Shown one piece after another: positions 33,813-41,815 of a stretch of 64,000 nt of DNA. Position numbers and translations under genes: made by a program. The DNA is from an uncultured Acetatifactor sp. GTDB taxonomy: Bacteria; Bacillota; Clostridia; Lachnospirales; Lachnospiraceae. The notes beneath the pieces were generated by a model. It had not been told where the DNA came from and made no database searches. It saw only the letters and a list, made by a program, of their open reading frames with translations. Within the stretch, counting starts at the first letter, position 1. Every line of letters starts with the position of its first letter. The stretch covers positions 1,576 to 65,575 of the forward strand of contig CAJTZD010000016.1 of the NCBI GenBank assembly GCA_910584235.1, given 5' to 3'.

Positions 33813-35105
33813 CTATACCCCGCTGCCCGCCACGGCCGCGAAGCCTTTTTCCAGATCCCCAATGATATCGTCGATATGCTCCGTGCCGATGGACAGCCGG
33901 ATGGTGTTAGGACGGATACCCTGATCCCGGAGCTCCGAGGGGGAGAGCTGGGAATGAGTGGTGGTGGCCGGGTGGATGACTAAGGACTTTACATCCGCCA
34001 CATTGGCCAGCAGGGAGAAGATCTCCAGGCTGTCAATGAACTTATGGGCCTGTTCCTGCCCGCCTTTGATCTCAAAAGTGAAGATGGAGGCGCCGCCGCC
34101 CGGGAAATATCTTTCATACAGGGCATGATCGGGATGCTGCGGCAGAGAGGGGTGGTTAACTTTCTCTACCTGGGGATGAGAGGCCAGAAAGGCTACCACT
34201 TTGGCCGTATTCTCCGCATGGCGCTCCAGGCGCAGGGAGAGGGTTTCCACGCCCTGCAGCAGCAAAAACGCGTTAAAGGGCGAAATGGCGGCTCCGGTGT
34301 CCCGCAGAAGGATAGCCCGGATGTAAGTGACGAAAGCGGCAGGCCCTGCGGCATCCGTAAAGCTGATACCGTGATAGCTGGGATTGGGCTCGGCAATGGG
34401 AGCGTATTTGCCGGAAGCTTTCCAGTCAAATTTACCGCTGTCCACGATAATGCCGCCTAAAGTAGTGCCGTGTCCTCCGATGAATTTGGTGGCGGAGTGC
34501 ACCACGATATCGGCCCCGTGTTCAATAGGGCGGATGAGGTAGGGCGTGCCGAAAGTATTGTCAATGACCAAAGGCAGGCCGTGGGCATGAGCGATCTGTG
34601 ATATGGCGTCAATGTCAGGGATATCGCTGTTGGGATTGCCCAGGGTCTCCAGATAGACGGCTTTGGTGTCCGGCCGGATGGCGGCTGTGACTGCGGACAG
34701 ATCGTGGGCGTCCACAAATGTGGTCCGGATGCCGAACTGGGGCAGGGTGTGCGCCAGGAGATTATAGCTGCCGCCATAGATGGTCTTCTGGGCCACGATA
34801 TGGTCGCCGGCCTGAGCCAGGGCCTGAATGGTATAGGTGATCGCCGCTGCGCCCGAGGCAGTGGCCAGCGCCGCCACGCCGCCCTCCAGCGCCGCGAGAC
34901 GCTTCTCCAGCACCTCCTGGGTGGAATTGGTGAGCCGTCCGTAGATATTTCCCGCATCGGCCAGGCCGAACCGGGCGGCGGCATGGGCGGAGTCGCGGAA
35001 CACATAGGATGTGGTCTGATAAATGGGCACTGCCCTGGCATCGGTAGCGGGATCGGCCTGTTCCTGGCCAACGTGAAGCTGCAATGTCTCAAATCTATAA
35101 CTCAT
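33813..35105 (-). CDS. metY: O-acetylhomoserine sulfhydrylase
   Basis: 430 residues of the Cys/Met metabolism PLP family. It forms homocysteine from O-acetylhomoserine and sulfide. Seen: N-terminal RFETLQLHVGQEQADPAT, GRLTNSTQEVLEKRLAALEGG, the PLP-binding Tyr/Arg region, IDNTFGTPYL, and the Schiff-base Lys207 in VVHSATKFIGGHGT. The C-terminal THSQLSPSELRDQGI...LSIGTEHIDDI completes the family. The long form (about 430) separates it from MetB/MetC. It has its own consensus promoter with an inverted-repeat operator. Confidence 0.93.
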   Translation of the reverse strand: MSYRFETLQLHVGQEQADPATDARAVPIYQTTSYVFRDSAHAAARFGLADAGNIYGRLTNSTQEVLEKRLAALEGGVAALATASGAAAITYTIQALAQAGDHIVAQKTIYGGSYNLLAHTLPQFGIRTTFVDAHDLSAVTAAIRPDTKAVYLETLGNPNSDIPDIDAISQIAHAHGLPLVIDNTFGTPYLIRPIEHGADIVVHSATKFIGGHGTTLGGIIVDSGKFDWKASGKYAPIAEPNPSYHGISFTDAAGPAAFVTYIRAILLRDTGAAISPFNAFLLLQGVETLSLRLERHAENTAKVVAFLASHPQVEKVNHPSLPQHPDHALYERYFPGGGASIFTFEIKGGQEQAHKFIDSLEIFSLLANVADVKSLVIHPATTTHSQLSPSELRDQGIRPNTIRLSIGTEHIDDIIGDLEKGFAAVAGSGV

Positions 35106-35136
35106 GGCAAAAATCTCCTTTCTTCGTGTTGTGGCA

Positions 35137-35174
35137 ATTATATTCCTATAAACCTACTTTGTCAATAGGTTTAT
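35137..35174 (-). promoter_or_regulatory. metY promoter with inverted-repeat operator
   Basis: On the minus strand, TTGACA (35165-35160), 17 bases, TATAAT (35142-35137), a perfect consensus. ATAAACCTA (35148-35156) and TAGGTTTAT (35166-35174) form a 9-bp inverted repeat spanning the -35 box and spacer. Such a site would be occupied by a repressor; an Rrf2/CymR-type cysteine regulator is the obvious candidate, by inference. Confidence 0.8.
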
Positions 35175-35316
35175 ATACATTTTTAAGACAAAAATGCATG
35201 AATACAAGTCTGGAATATATAAGAAATGAGATAAAATAGAGATAATGGATATATTGACTGAAAAAACAGAGTCACAAAACTGATTTCAAAAAATAAATAA
35301 AAATTGAAAAAAGGTA

Positions 35317-35611
35317 TTGACAATTCCGATGATATGCAATATAATGAACTTACAATAAAGAAAAGAAAAAACTTCTTCCATAAAAAACTAAATAAGCAAC
35401 AAGAGTTTCAGACAAAACAGTGCGGAACACGAAAAAGTAACGGATTGCTGAAGCGGAATATGCCAGAGCGTTACAGTGCATTGGGTACAGGATAGACGTG
35501 GAAAGCACAAAGGGTGAAATGGAAGAAAAGAAAACTAAATAAGGAGGTATGGTCCATTGGACGAGCAGTTCTGAGAGGGCGTATTGATTGACATAGAATC
35601 AATACGCCCTC
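35317..35611 (+). ncRNA. Candidate small RNA or attenuated leader
   Basis: TTGACA (35317-35322), exactly 17 bases and TATAAT (35340-35345) give a perfect sigma-A promoter. About 195 bases downstream lies AAGGAGGT (35541-35548), then a TTG-started five-codon frame (MDEQF, stop at 35572-35574). A 15-bp perfect stem GAGGGCGTATTGATT/AATCAATACGCCCTC (35575-35589, 35597-35611) follows at once. No credible long frame lies between. The 35175-35560 stretch is much more AT-rich than its surroundings. It may be a small RNA, a leader-peptide attenuator, or the remains of a gene cut after codon 5. No named RNA family was recognised. Confidence 0.45.
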
Positions 35612-35659
35612 TTGCTGTGTGCTGTGTGTGATGGGGGTGTCGGGAAATGGCTATACTCC

Positions 35660-35705
35660 CACAATATATACTGTGACGCATTGAAACTCACAAGTATATA
35701 TTGTG
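35660..35705. repeat. AT-rich inverted repeat
   Basis: CACAATATATACT (35660-35672) and AGTATATATTGTG (35693-35705) are perfect 13-bp arms; GTG/CAC extends the stem inward with one bulged base. Function unknown. It could be a regulator site or the footprint of a small mobile element. Confidence 0.6.
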
Positions 35706-35716
35706 TGCTGACAGCA

Positions 35717-35757
35717 TTTTCCGCCCTCCGCGGCGGGCCGCCACAACCGGCGGAAAA
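35717..35757 (-). terminator. Terminator of the sigma/ABC operon
   Basis: TTTTCCGCC and GGCGGAAAA form a stem just past the stop of the minus-strand permease gene, ending in a T run on that strand. Confidence 0.65.
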
Positions 35758-35763
35758 GGAAGC

Positions 35764-37005
35764 TTACACCACCTGATGCTTACAGAAGCGCCTGTGCGCA
35801 AATGGCAGTGCGATCACAATCAGGGCAATCGCGGCAATCAGAATCATATACGGAAGCGTGACAACCGTTTTGCCCATAGGGAAAAACATATAGGCTGAAA
35901 AGACGGTATAGGTTTCCATTGCCTTGGCAGGGAGCAGGGCGAGAATGTGGTTCATAAGGCCGCCTGCGCTGCCGGCAGGAAAAAACATGGGGACGACAGT
36001 ACAGAACATGCTGACGATAACGGCGGCGAAAGGGGTCATGCACACAGCGGACAGGAGCATGACAAAGGCCATGACGGAAAGGATGACGATGTAGTTGATG
36101 ACAATGCCGGAGAGTATGACCTGCCATATTTTCAAGCCGTAGAATGAGGTTTCAGACAAAAGCTGAAACTCACAGTTCCAGCCGCCGGTTCCAAAGGGGA
36201 CAAGCACACACAAAAGCAAAGTGCACACGCCGAGGGCATAGATTTGGCTGGTGACAAGAAATCCGGCGGTGATTTTGGCCAGAACCGCCTGGCTTCTGCC
36301 GCGCTTCGCGGACAGCACCACGGCATCCGCACCGGTTTGGTACTCCCATGAAAAGACGGGGGAGATAATGACGCAAACGGCCAGTGCGATCAGGAGAAAT
36401 GACAACGGAAACCCGCGCGTCAGAAGCGTCCTCCAGCCGCTGGTATAGTCGTATGTAAACGGCTCGCAGACCTGTTGATCCAGCGCCAGTGCGGCATCTT
36501 TTTCTGCCTGTGTAAAAGTTTCGCCGGATCCTTCCGCATCCAGAAGCCCGCGGACATTCGCGCGGCGGATTTCATAAAAGCCCTCCGCCATTTCCTCTGT
36601 CACATTGTTAAGCGCGCTCACATCGGTAAGCCCGTCCGAAACGCATACCCACACAAGCAGATTCAGAATGCGCCGGTAAGGCATAATCTCTTTCAGGTAT
36701 ACTTCATCTTTGAGAGCGCCGGCACTGTTATAATTGGCAGAGTCACCGTATATCGTATGGTAATGGCGCAGTGTGTCCCGCAAACGTTCCTGTGTCAGCG
36801 GTCCCGCCTGTGCCTGTATTGCGGCGCGTTCCGCACGGATGGCCTCCACGCCGGACAGTTCCGTGCCATCCTCTTCAAACCAAAACTGATCCGAAATAAA
36901 CACCAGTGAAATGGCAAAAATGCAAAGCACCATTAACAGACAGGTAATCAGGGTGGATTTTCGTTTCAGGAGTTTCTTTTTTTCATAGTATATCAATGTT
37001 GTCAT
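35764..37005 (-). CDS. ABC-2 type permease of the ECF-sigma operon
   Basis: 413 residues. One N-terminal helix (STLITCLLMVLCIFAISLVF) is followed by about 155 residues of extracytoplasmic sequence, then five to six helices (FLLIALAVCVIISPVF, VLAKITAGFLVTSQIYALGV, MAFVMLLSAVCMTPFAAVI). This layout fits ABC-2 permeases of the NatB/YhgE kind. It overlaps the ATPase stop by 4 bases. It is last in the operon sigma factor, membrane protein, ATPase, permease. Confidence 0.85.
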   Translation of the reverse strand: MTTLIYYEKKKLLKRKSTLITCLLMVLCIFAISLVFISDQFWFEEDGTELSGVEAIRAERAAIQAQAGPLTQERLRDTLRHYHTIYGDSANYNSAGALKDEVYLKEIMPYRRILNLLVWVCVSDGLTDVSALNNVTEEMAEGFYEIRRANVRGLLDAEGSGETFTQAEKDAALALDQQVCEPFTYDYTSGWRTLLTRGFPLSFLLIALAVCVIISPVFSWEYQTGADAVVLSAKRGRSQAVLAKITAGFLVTSQIYALGVCTLLLCVLVPFGTGGWNCEFQLLSETSFYGLKIWQVILSGIVINYIVILSVMAFVMLLSAVCMTPFAAVIVSMFCTVVPMFFPAGSAGGLMNHILALLPAKAMETYTVFSAYMFFPMGKTVVTLPYMILIAAIALIVIALPFAHRRFCKHQVV

Positions 37006-37916
37006 TGCTGTGCGCCTCCTTTGGGGTGAGTATTGCTTCGCTCCAGCTCGTCTGCGAAGTGATAGAGGAATAAGTCTTCTAAGTTTGCAGGTACACTCTG
37101 TGCCGTGGGGGCCGGCTTTTCTTCGGAGACGATGCGAAGCTCAGCCATGTCCCCCATATGCCGCAGGTTGCAGATATAGAAATCGGCCTCATATAATCTT
37201 ACCTGGCTGCCTGGTACGGTCAGCGTCCAGACAAGACCGGCGGCGTTTTCGGTCAGCTCGGCCGGACTGCCGCTAAGAATCAGCCTGCCCTTTTTCATCA
37301 TCACAATCTGATCGGAGATATATTCCACATCACTGACGATATGGGTGGAAAGTACGACAATCTTGTCTTGTGAAAGATCGGAAATCAGATTGCGGAATCG
37401 AATCCGCTCCTTGGGGTCAAGGCCGGCTGTGGGCTCATCCAGCACGAGAATTTTGGGATCATTGAGGACGGCTTGGGCGATTCCCAGGCGCTGCTTCATG
37501 CCGCCGGAGAAAGAGCCCACCTTTTCCCTCGCCACGTCGGACAGGCCCACCATGTGTAAAAGCTCGTCTGCCCGACGCTTCGCCGCGTGTCCCGGAATCC
37601 CTTTCAGCGAAGCCATATACAGCATAAAGTCCCGGGCGGAAAAATCGGGGTAGTAGCCAAAATTCTGGGGCAGATAGCCGAGGATGTCGCGATATGCCAC
37701 ACCCATTCTTTCGATGGTGCTGCCGTTGTAAAGGATTTCTCCACCGGTTGGCTTCAGCACCGTGCACAGCATACGCATCAGCGTGGTCTTGCCTGCGCCG
37801 TTTGCGCCCAGCAGACCGTATACGCCGCCTGTCATGGTATAGCTGAAGCGGTCAACGGCAATTTTGTTTTGAAATTGTTTTGTCAGTCTGTCAAATGTAA
37901 GTTCCAAATGTGACAC
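37002..37916 (-). CDS. ABC transporter ATP-binding protein of the ECF-sigma operon
   Basis: 304 residues. Walker A GANGAGKTTLM, Q-loop LGYLPQNFGYYPDFS, signature GSFSGGMKQRLGIA, Walker B ILVLDEPTAGLDP and switch His VLSTHIV. The C-terminal 90 residues are the regulatory extension typical of export ATPases paired with ABC-2 permeases. It overlaps the permease gene by 4 bases and follows the membrane protein gene by 9 bases. Exported substrate is unknown. Confidence 0.9.
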   Translation of the reverse strand: MSHLELTFDRLTKQFQNKIAVDRFSYTMTGGVYGLLGANGAGKTTLMRMLCTVLKPTGGEILYNGSTIERMGVAYRDILGYLPQNFGYYPDFSARDFMLYMASLKGIPGHAAKRRADELLHMVGLSDVAREKVGSFSGGMKQRLGIAQAVLNDPKILVLDEPTAGLDPKERIRFRNLISDLSQDKIVVLSTHIVSDVEYISDQIVMMKKGRLILSGSPAELTENAAGLVWTLTVPGSQVRLYEADFYICNLRHMGDMAELRIVSEEKPAPTAQSVPANLEDLFLYHFADELERSNTHPKGGAQQ

Positions 37917-37925
37917 CTCCTTATT

Positions 37926-38684
37926 TTATTGCAGCTTCGCGGACTCCAGCCATCCGGAGCAATCGCGGAGCAGCTTGTATACCTCTGCGGCAACGGCCAT
38001 TGCGCTGACTGCCAGCACAAGCAGCCAGACAGCCGTGGCTGCGCCGTTGTACCAGGCAGGCCAGGCGGTCAGGGAAATTGCACCAATGGCGGAAAGCGTG
38101 ATGCAGTACGCGGACACATAATAACGAGCATCCCCGTCACGGCTGCGGTTGATCAGGAACAGGGCGCCTGCCGCAGCCAGGAGGCTGGGAACGAGCCCAT
38201 ATAGGATCAACGAGCCAAACGTGAGATACGTTTTCATTGCGGTGAAGAGCAGCATACTGCTCAGCGATAGCATATCGATCACTGCCGTTATCAACAGCCT
38301 TGCCAGCAAAATTTGCGTCAAAGAAAAGCGGGACGGAAATTCCAACTCTGTCATGTTACAGTAGAAAGACCGCGAAAACTCTCCCGTTCCAAGCAAAACC
38401 GCAATAGGGGCAAAGGGTACCAGCAAAAGAAATGCGTCATTGTCCTGCAAAACTGCCGTTGTAAGGAAACCGTACAAACAAATCAGCAAAAACTGAACCA
38501 GCAGGAATTTCCGGTTTACAAAGCGGATCTGTGTTCTGATAAACCAGAGCAGGGAGGATTCCCTTGGCAGCGCAGGCGCTTTTGAGCGTGCCTGGGCCAT
38601 AAGAACAGCCATCTTGCGGGAATCCGGTATAGGCGGCACATTGCTGTATAATTGTTTCAATTCTTTTTTTAAGTTCTGTTTCAC
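37926..38684 (-). CDS. Six-helix membrane protein next to the ECF sigma factor
   Basis: 252 residues: about 45 cytoplasmic residues (MKQNLKKELKQLYSNVPPIP...MAVLMAQARSKAP), then about six helices. Its position directly after the sigma gene, with only 2 bases between them, and its cytoplasmic N-terminus make it a candidate anti-sigma factor or membrane sensor. No zinc-binding anti-sigma motif is visible. It could equally be an additional transporter subunit. Confidence 0.75.
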   Translation of the reverse strand: MKQNLKKELKQLYSNVPPIPDSRKMAVLMAQARSKAPALPRESSLLWFIRTQIRFVNRKFLLVQFLLICLYGFLTTAVLQDNDAFLLLVPFAPIAVLLGTGEFSRSFYCNMTELEFPSRFSLTQILLARLLITAVIDMLSLSSMLLFTAMKTYLTFGSLILYGLVPSLLAAAGALFLINRSRDGDARYYVSAYCITLSAIGAISLTAWPAWYNGAATAVWLLVLAVSAMAVAAEVYKLLRDCSGWLESAKLQ

Positions 38685-38686
38685 TG

Positions 38687-39196
38687 TCAGTCCTCCTTTC
38701 TCATGTTTTTCCTGAGCCTGTCCAGAGCGCTGCGTATCTGGTACATGACCTGAAACCGCGAAAGGCCGAGTATCTCCGCGATTTCACCTATCTTCAAACC
38801 CTGCCCATACCGCAAAATCAGAATCTCCTGCTGATCGTCCGGCAATGCGGAAACCGCAATGGACAGGTAGACTTTCCGGATAGATTCGTCCGAAAAATCG
38901 TCCGCTACGGGCGCGATGCCGTTTTCAGGTTCGTCCAGAGAGACCGGGCGCGCTCTTTTGAGCCAGTTCAGACAGAGATTTCTGGCGATGGTATAGAGCA
39001 GCGCCTTTGGCTTTTCGATATCGACATATGTGCCGGCAGCATCCATAAAGCGGATGAAAGTGTCCTGCGTAAGGTCCTGGGCCTCCGCCGGGTCGCGGAT
39101 TTTCCGGAAGCAGAATTTGTAGATGTCCTCGTAATACGCAGCAATGATTTTCTCAAACTCCCCGGCATGGTCTGAAAACTCCCCGCCGTACGCCAT
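38687..39196 (-). CDS. ECF-type RNA polymerase sigma factor
   Basis: 169 residues. Region 2 (FEKIIAAYYEDIYKFCFRKI...DPAEAQDLTQDTFIRFM) and region 4 (LPDDQQEILILRYGQGLKIGEIAEILGLSRFQVMYQIRSALDRLRKNM) are both present, and no region 1.1 or 3 is seen, so it is group 4. GGAGG precedes ATG. It leads a four-gene operon and probably activates its own promoter upstream, together with the ABC genes. The inducing signal is unknown. Confidence 0.9.
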   Translation of the reverse strand: MAYGGEFSDHAGEFEKIIAAYYEDIYKFCFRKIRDPAEAQDLTQDTFIRFMDAAGTYVDIEKPKALLYTIARNLCLNWLKRARPVSLDEPENGIAPVADDFSDESIRKVYLSIAVSALPDDQQEILILRYGQGLKIGEIAEILGLSRFQVMYQIRSALDRLRKNMRKED

Positions 39197-39418
39197 TTCA
39201 TCACCTCCTCACTTAGTATAACAATTCAGCAGGGCAAAATGTGCAAATTATTTTGATATTTGCCGCCATATTCCCGGCGCCTCCCGCTCGTGAGTCGGAT
39301 TACGCGGCAGATTTTTGTGAACGCGGATAAAATTGTACATAGTCTGTCACCAAAGTGCCAATATAAGGACTCGTAGGAAGCAGCGGAGTTTTTCAACTGT
39401 GGGCACGAAAAGCAAAAA

Positions 39419-39447
39419 TTGCACAACACGCCAATCCGTGGTATGAT
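39419..39447 (+). promoter_or_regulatory. Promoter of the RR-HK-lipoprotein-ABC operon
   Basis: TTGCAC (39419-39424), 17 bases, TATGAT (39442-39447). The remaining part of the 39197-39530 gap, between divergent genes, holds no further feature I can name. Confidence 0.6.
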
Positions 39448-39530
39448 GTCCTTAGCCCGAAAAAGAAACGGCGGACGGCCCCGGAGGGAAGACCGGAGGG
39501 CCGGAGGCAGGGCCGGCGGAGGCGGAAGCA

Positions 39531-40205
39531 ATGGCGTATAAGATATTGATAGTGGACGATGAAGAGATGATGACGGAGCTGCTCTCTGATCACCTGCGGG
39601 ACTGCGGCTATGAAACCCTTGCGGCAAACAGCGGCAGCCAGGCGCTCTCCTTTCTGAGGCGGCAGCCGGATCTGATCATTTTGGACATCAATATGCCGGG
39701 GATGGACGGCCTGGAGCTGTGCAGGAGTATACGGGAGCATATCCCGTGTCCCATCCTGTTTCTCACTGCCAGAGTTTCGGAGCAGGACAAGATCAACGGC
39801 CTGCAGTACGGCGGGGACGACTATATCACGAAGCCTTTCAGCCTCAACGAACTGTCCGCCAGGGTGGCGGCGCATCTGCGCCGGGACGAGAGGAACCGCT
39901 GCCGCTCTTCCGTGCTGACCTCCGGTGAGCTGATTGTGGATCTGTCCCGGCGGACAGTGTCCTGGCATGGGGAGGAGATTCTCTTTTCGAAAAAGGAATT
40001 TGACCTGATTGAGTTTTTGGTGACCAATGCGGGCCAGGTGTTTGACAGGGAGCACATTTACGAGACGCTGTGGGGGTACGATGCGGATGGAGACAGTAAT
40101 GTGATAAAAGAACATGTCCGGAAAATCAGGGCAAAGCTGCGGGAAAGCACAGGGCGTGAATACATTGAGACCGTGTGGGGGGTAGGCTATAAGTGGAACC
40201 GTTGA
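39531..40205 (+). CDS. OmpR/PhoB-family response regulator
   Basis: 224 residues. Receiver: DDEE at the N-terminus, phospho-acceptor in LIILDINMPGMDG (about residue 51), Thr in LFLTARVS, Lys in DDYITKPFSL. Winged helix: LFSKKEFDLIEFLVTNAGQVF, SNVIKEHVRKIRAKLRES, ETVWGVGYKWNR. It heads a five-gene operon and is the partner of the kinase that starts 36 bases later. Likely targets are this operon's own promoter and transporter genes. Confidence 0.92.
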   Translation: MAYKILIVDDEEMMTELLSDHLRDCGYETLAANSGSQALSFLRRQPDLIILDINMPGMDGLELCRSIREHIPCPILFLTARVSEQDKINGLQYGGDDYITKPFSLNELSARVAAHLRRDERNRCRSSVLTSGELIVDLSRRTVSWHGEEILFSKKEFDLIEFLVTNAGQVFDREHIYETLWGYDADGDSNVIKEHVRKIRAKLRESTGREYIETVWGVGYKWNR

Positions 40206-40241
40206 CAGGCAAAAAGGGGCAGTGGAGGTAAGAGAGAAGGC

Positions 40242-41714
40242 ATGGATGGAGAGAATGGCGCCAGCGCTGTAAGCGATGTGTCCGCACAGGGCGGCCCTGG
40301 AAAATACAAGGTAAAGAGGGGAAAGACCCCATGGGGCCACAAGGTCTCGGGCAGAAAATCTGACCATAAAAGAGGATTGGGGCTGCGGATTCGGAATCTT
40401 CCGCTGCGGGGCTTCTTTTTGCTGGTGATATTTGCGGTATTCGGCGGGGTGGCGCTATTGTCCGGCCTGACGATCTGGGTCTGCACTGCTTTCCGGCATT
40501 ATCTGCTGCCGGATCCCAATGCCGTTTACCTGACCGTACAGGAGACTCGGTCAGACGGCACGGTCACAGAGGCGACTACATGGCTGGATTTCGGTGAAGC
40601 TGCCAGGCTTCCCCAGATATGGGAAGAAGTGGAGGGGGAGAATACCGAAGCGGAGGAAGCGCCGGGGGACCGGAATACCCCGCAGAAATTAGCCTCGGGC
40701 GACGTGGTGGACGTCGTCTATTCCGTTCGGAAAATTGAGAAGAGCTTCGACACCTTGACACCCAAGCGCAAGCTGGCCTATCAGTTCTGCGGCGCCGCCA
40801 TGGTGGCGGTGCCGGCGTTGCTGTCCGTCTGCGGCATCCTGTTTGCCGGCTTCTTTTTCTACAAAAAACGCCTGGAGAAGCCGCTGGCCATTCTGTCCGA
40901 GGCCACGGCCCGGATTGCGGACCGGAATCTGGACTTCTCCATAGAATACCTTAGCGGGGATGAGATGGGGGCGCTGTGCGGATCCTTTGAGCGCATGCGC
41001 CTGGAGCTGGCCCGGAACAACAAGGCCATGTGGAGGCTTTTAGACCAGCGCAAACTCATGCAGGCCTCCGTCGCCCATGACCTGCGCAATCCCATCGCCA
41101 TCATCCAGGGATACGCGGAATATCTGGAGATGCATGTGCCGGCCGGAGATTTGAGCCGGGAGAAGACGGCCCATATTGCCGCCAATCTGAAAGCGGCTGC
41201 CATGCGCCTGGAGCAGTACACGGAGTCCGTCCGGGTGCTGAACCGGCTGGAGGATATGGAGCCGGACAGGAGAGAGACGGGGGCGGAGGCGCTTATGGAG
41301 GAGGTCCGGGACGACCTTAAGGTGATGGCCGACAGGGCGGGCATTGCACTGCATATGAACAAGCCCGGGAGAAAGCCGCTTGCGGGGTGCCTTATGGTGG
41401 ACAGGACGATGTTTTTCCGTATATTAGAAAATGTATTTGAGAATGCCGCGCGCTTTGCCGGGAGCATGGTGTCCGTGGAGTTTGAGCGAGAGGGCGGGGG
41501 GCTCACGGTGACAGTGGCGGACGACGGCGCTGGCTTTCCCGAGGAAATCCTGAAAAAGCAGAGTAAGGCGCTTCTGCCTGCCAGGCAGGAGGACGGTCAT
41601 CTGGGCATGGGCCTTGCCATCAGCCGGGTGCTCTGCGAGAAGCATGGAGGGAGCTTACGGCTGGGAAACAGAGTTCCCCGGGGGGCTGTGGTAAAAATAT
41701 TTCTCGCGGTTTGA
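40242..41714 (+). CDS. Sensor histidine kinase with extracytoplasmic domain
   Basis: 490 residues: an unusual basic, Gly-rich N-terminal extension of about 55 residues, TM1 (about 57-80), an external domain of about 105 residues, TM2 (about 187-207), HAMP (208-262), H-box ASVAHDLRNPIAI with His279, N-box NVFENAARFA, and G-box GHLGMGLAIS. The external domain has an acidic, insert-like stretch around 128-145. It probably senses an envelope signal for the transporter encoded downstream. Confidence 0.9.
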   Translation: MDGENGASAVSDVSAQGGPGKYKVKRGKTPWGHKVSGRKSDHKRGLGLRIRNLPLRGFFLLVIFAVFGGVALLSGLTIWVCTAFRHYLLPDPNAVYLTVQETRSDGTVTEATTWLDFGEAARLPQIWEEVEGENTEAEEAPGDRNTPQKLASGDVVDVVYSVRKIEKSFDTLTPKRKLAYQFCGAAMVAVPALLSVCGILFAGFFFYKKRLEKPLAILSEATARIADRNLDFSIEYLSGDEMGALCGSFERMRLELARNNKAMWRLLDQRKLMQASVAHDLRNPIAIIQGYAEYLEMHVPAGDLSREKTAHIAANLKAAAMRLEQYTESVRVLNRLEDMEPDRRETGAEALMEEVRDDLKVMADRAGIALHMNKPGRKPLAGCLMVDRTMFFRILENVFENAARFAGSMVSVEFEREGGGLTVTVADDGAGFPEEILKKQSKALLPARQEDGHLGMGLAISRVLCEKHGGSLRLGNRVPRGAVVKIFLAV

Positions 41715-41755
41715 CAGAATTTTGACTTTTGGGGATTATGATCTCCTTGTTGCAG

Positions 41756-41789
41756 GGAACGGGTTCTTTTTACGAAAGGAACCCGTTCC
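41756..41789 (+). other. Hairpin between kinase and lipoprotein genes
   Basis: GGAACGGGTTC (41756-41766) and GAACCCGTTCC (41779-41789) form a perfect 11-bp stem with a 12-base loop. A purine run and then AAGGAGG follow, with no T tract. It may separate expression of the two-component pair from the lipoprotein-ABC part. Confidence 0.65.
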
Positions 41790-41815
41790 GAAAAAAAGCA
41801 AGGAGGTCTTTTTTG

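Noticed and set aside
35304..35495. A 63-codon frame starting just before the perfect promoter
   Set aside because: It begins upstream of the -35 box, has no ribosome site, is Lys/Asn-rich as expected from AT-rich DNA and resembles no family.
40126..40486. Extra N-terminal gene opposite the second kinase start
   Set aside because: Short antisense frames with Pro/Ser-rich translation; the kinase frame continues through this region with a ribosome site.
41701..41760. Separate promoter for the lipoprotein gene
   Set aside because: TTGACA and TATGAT-like boxes occur, but their spacings are 9 or 20 bases, so no acceptable promoter could be supported.
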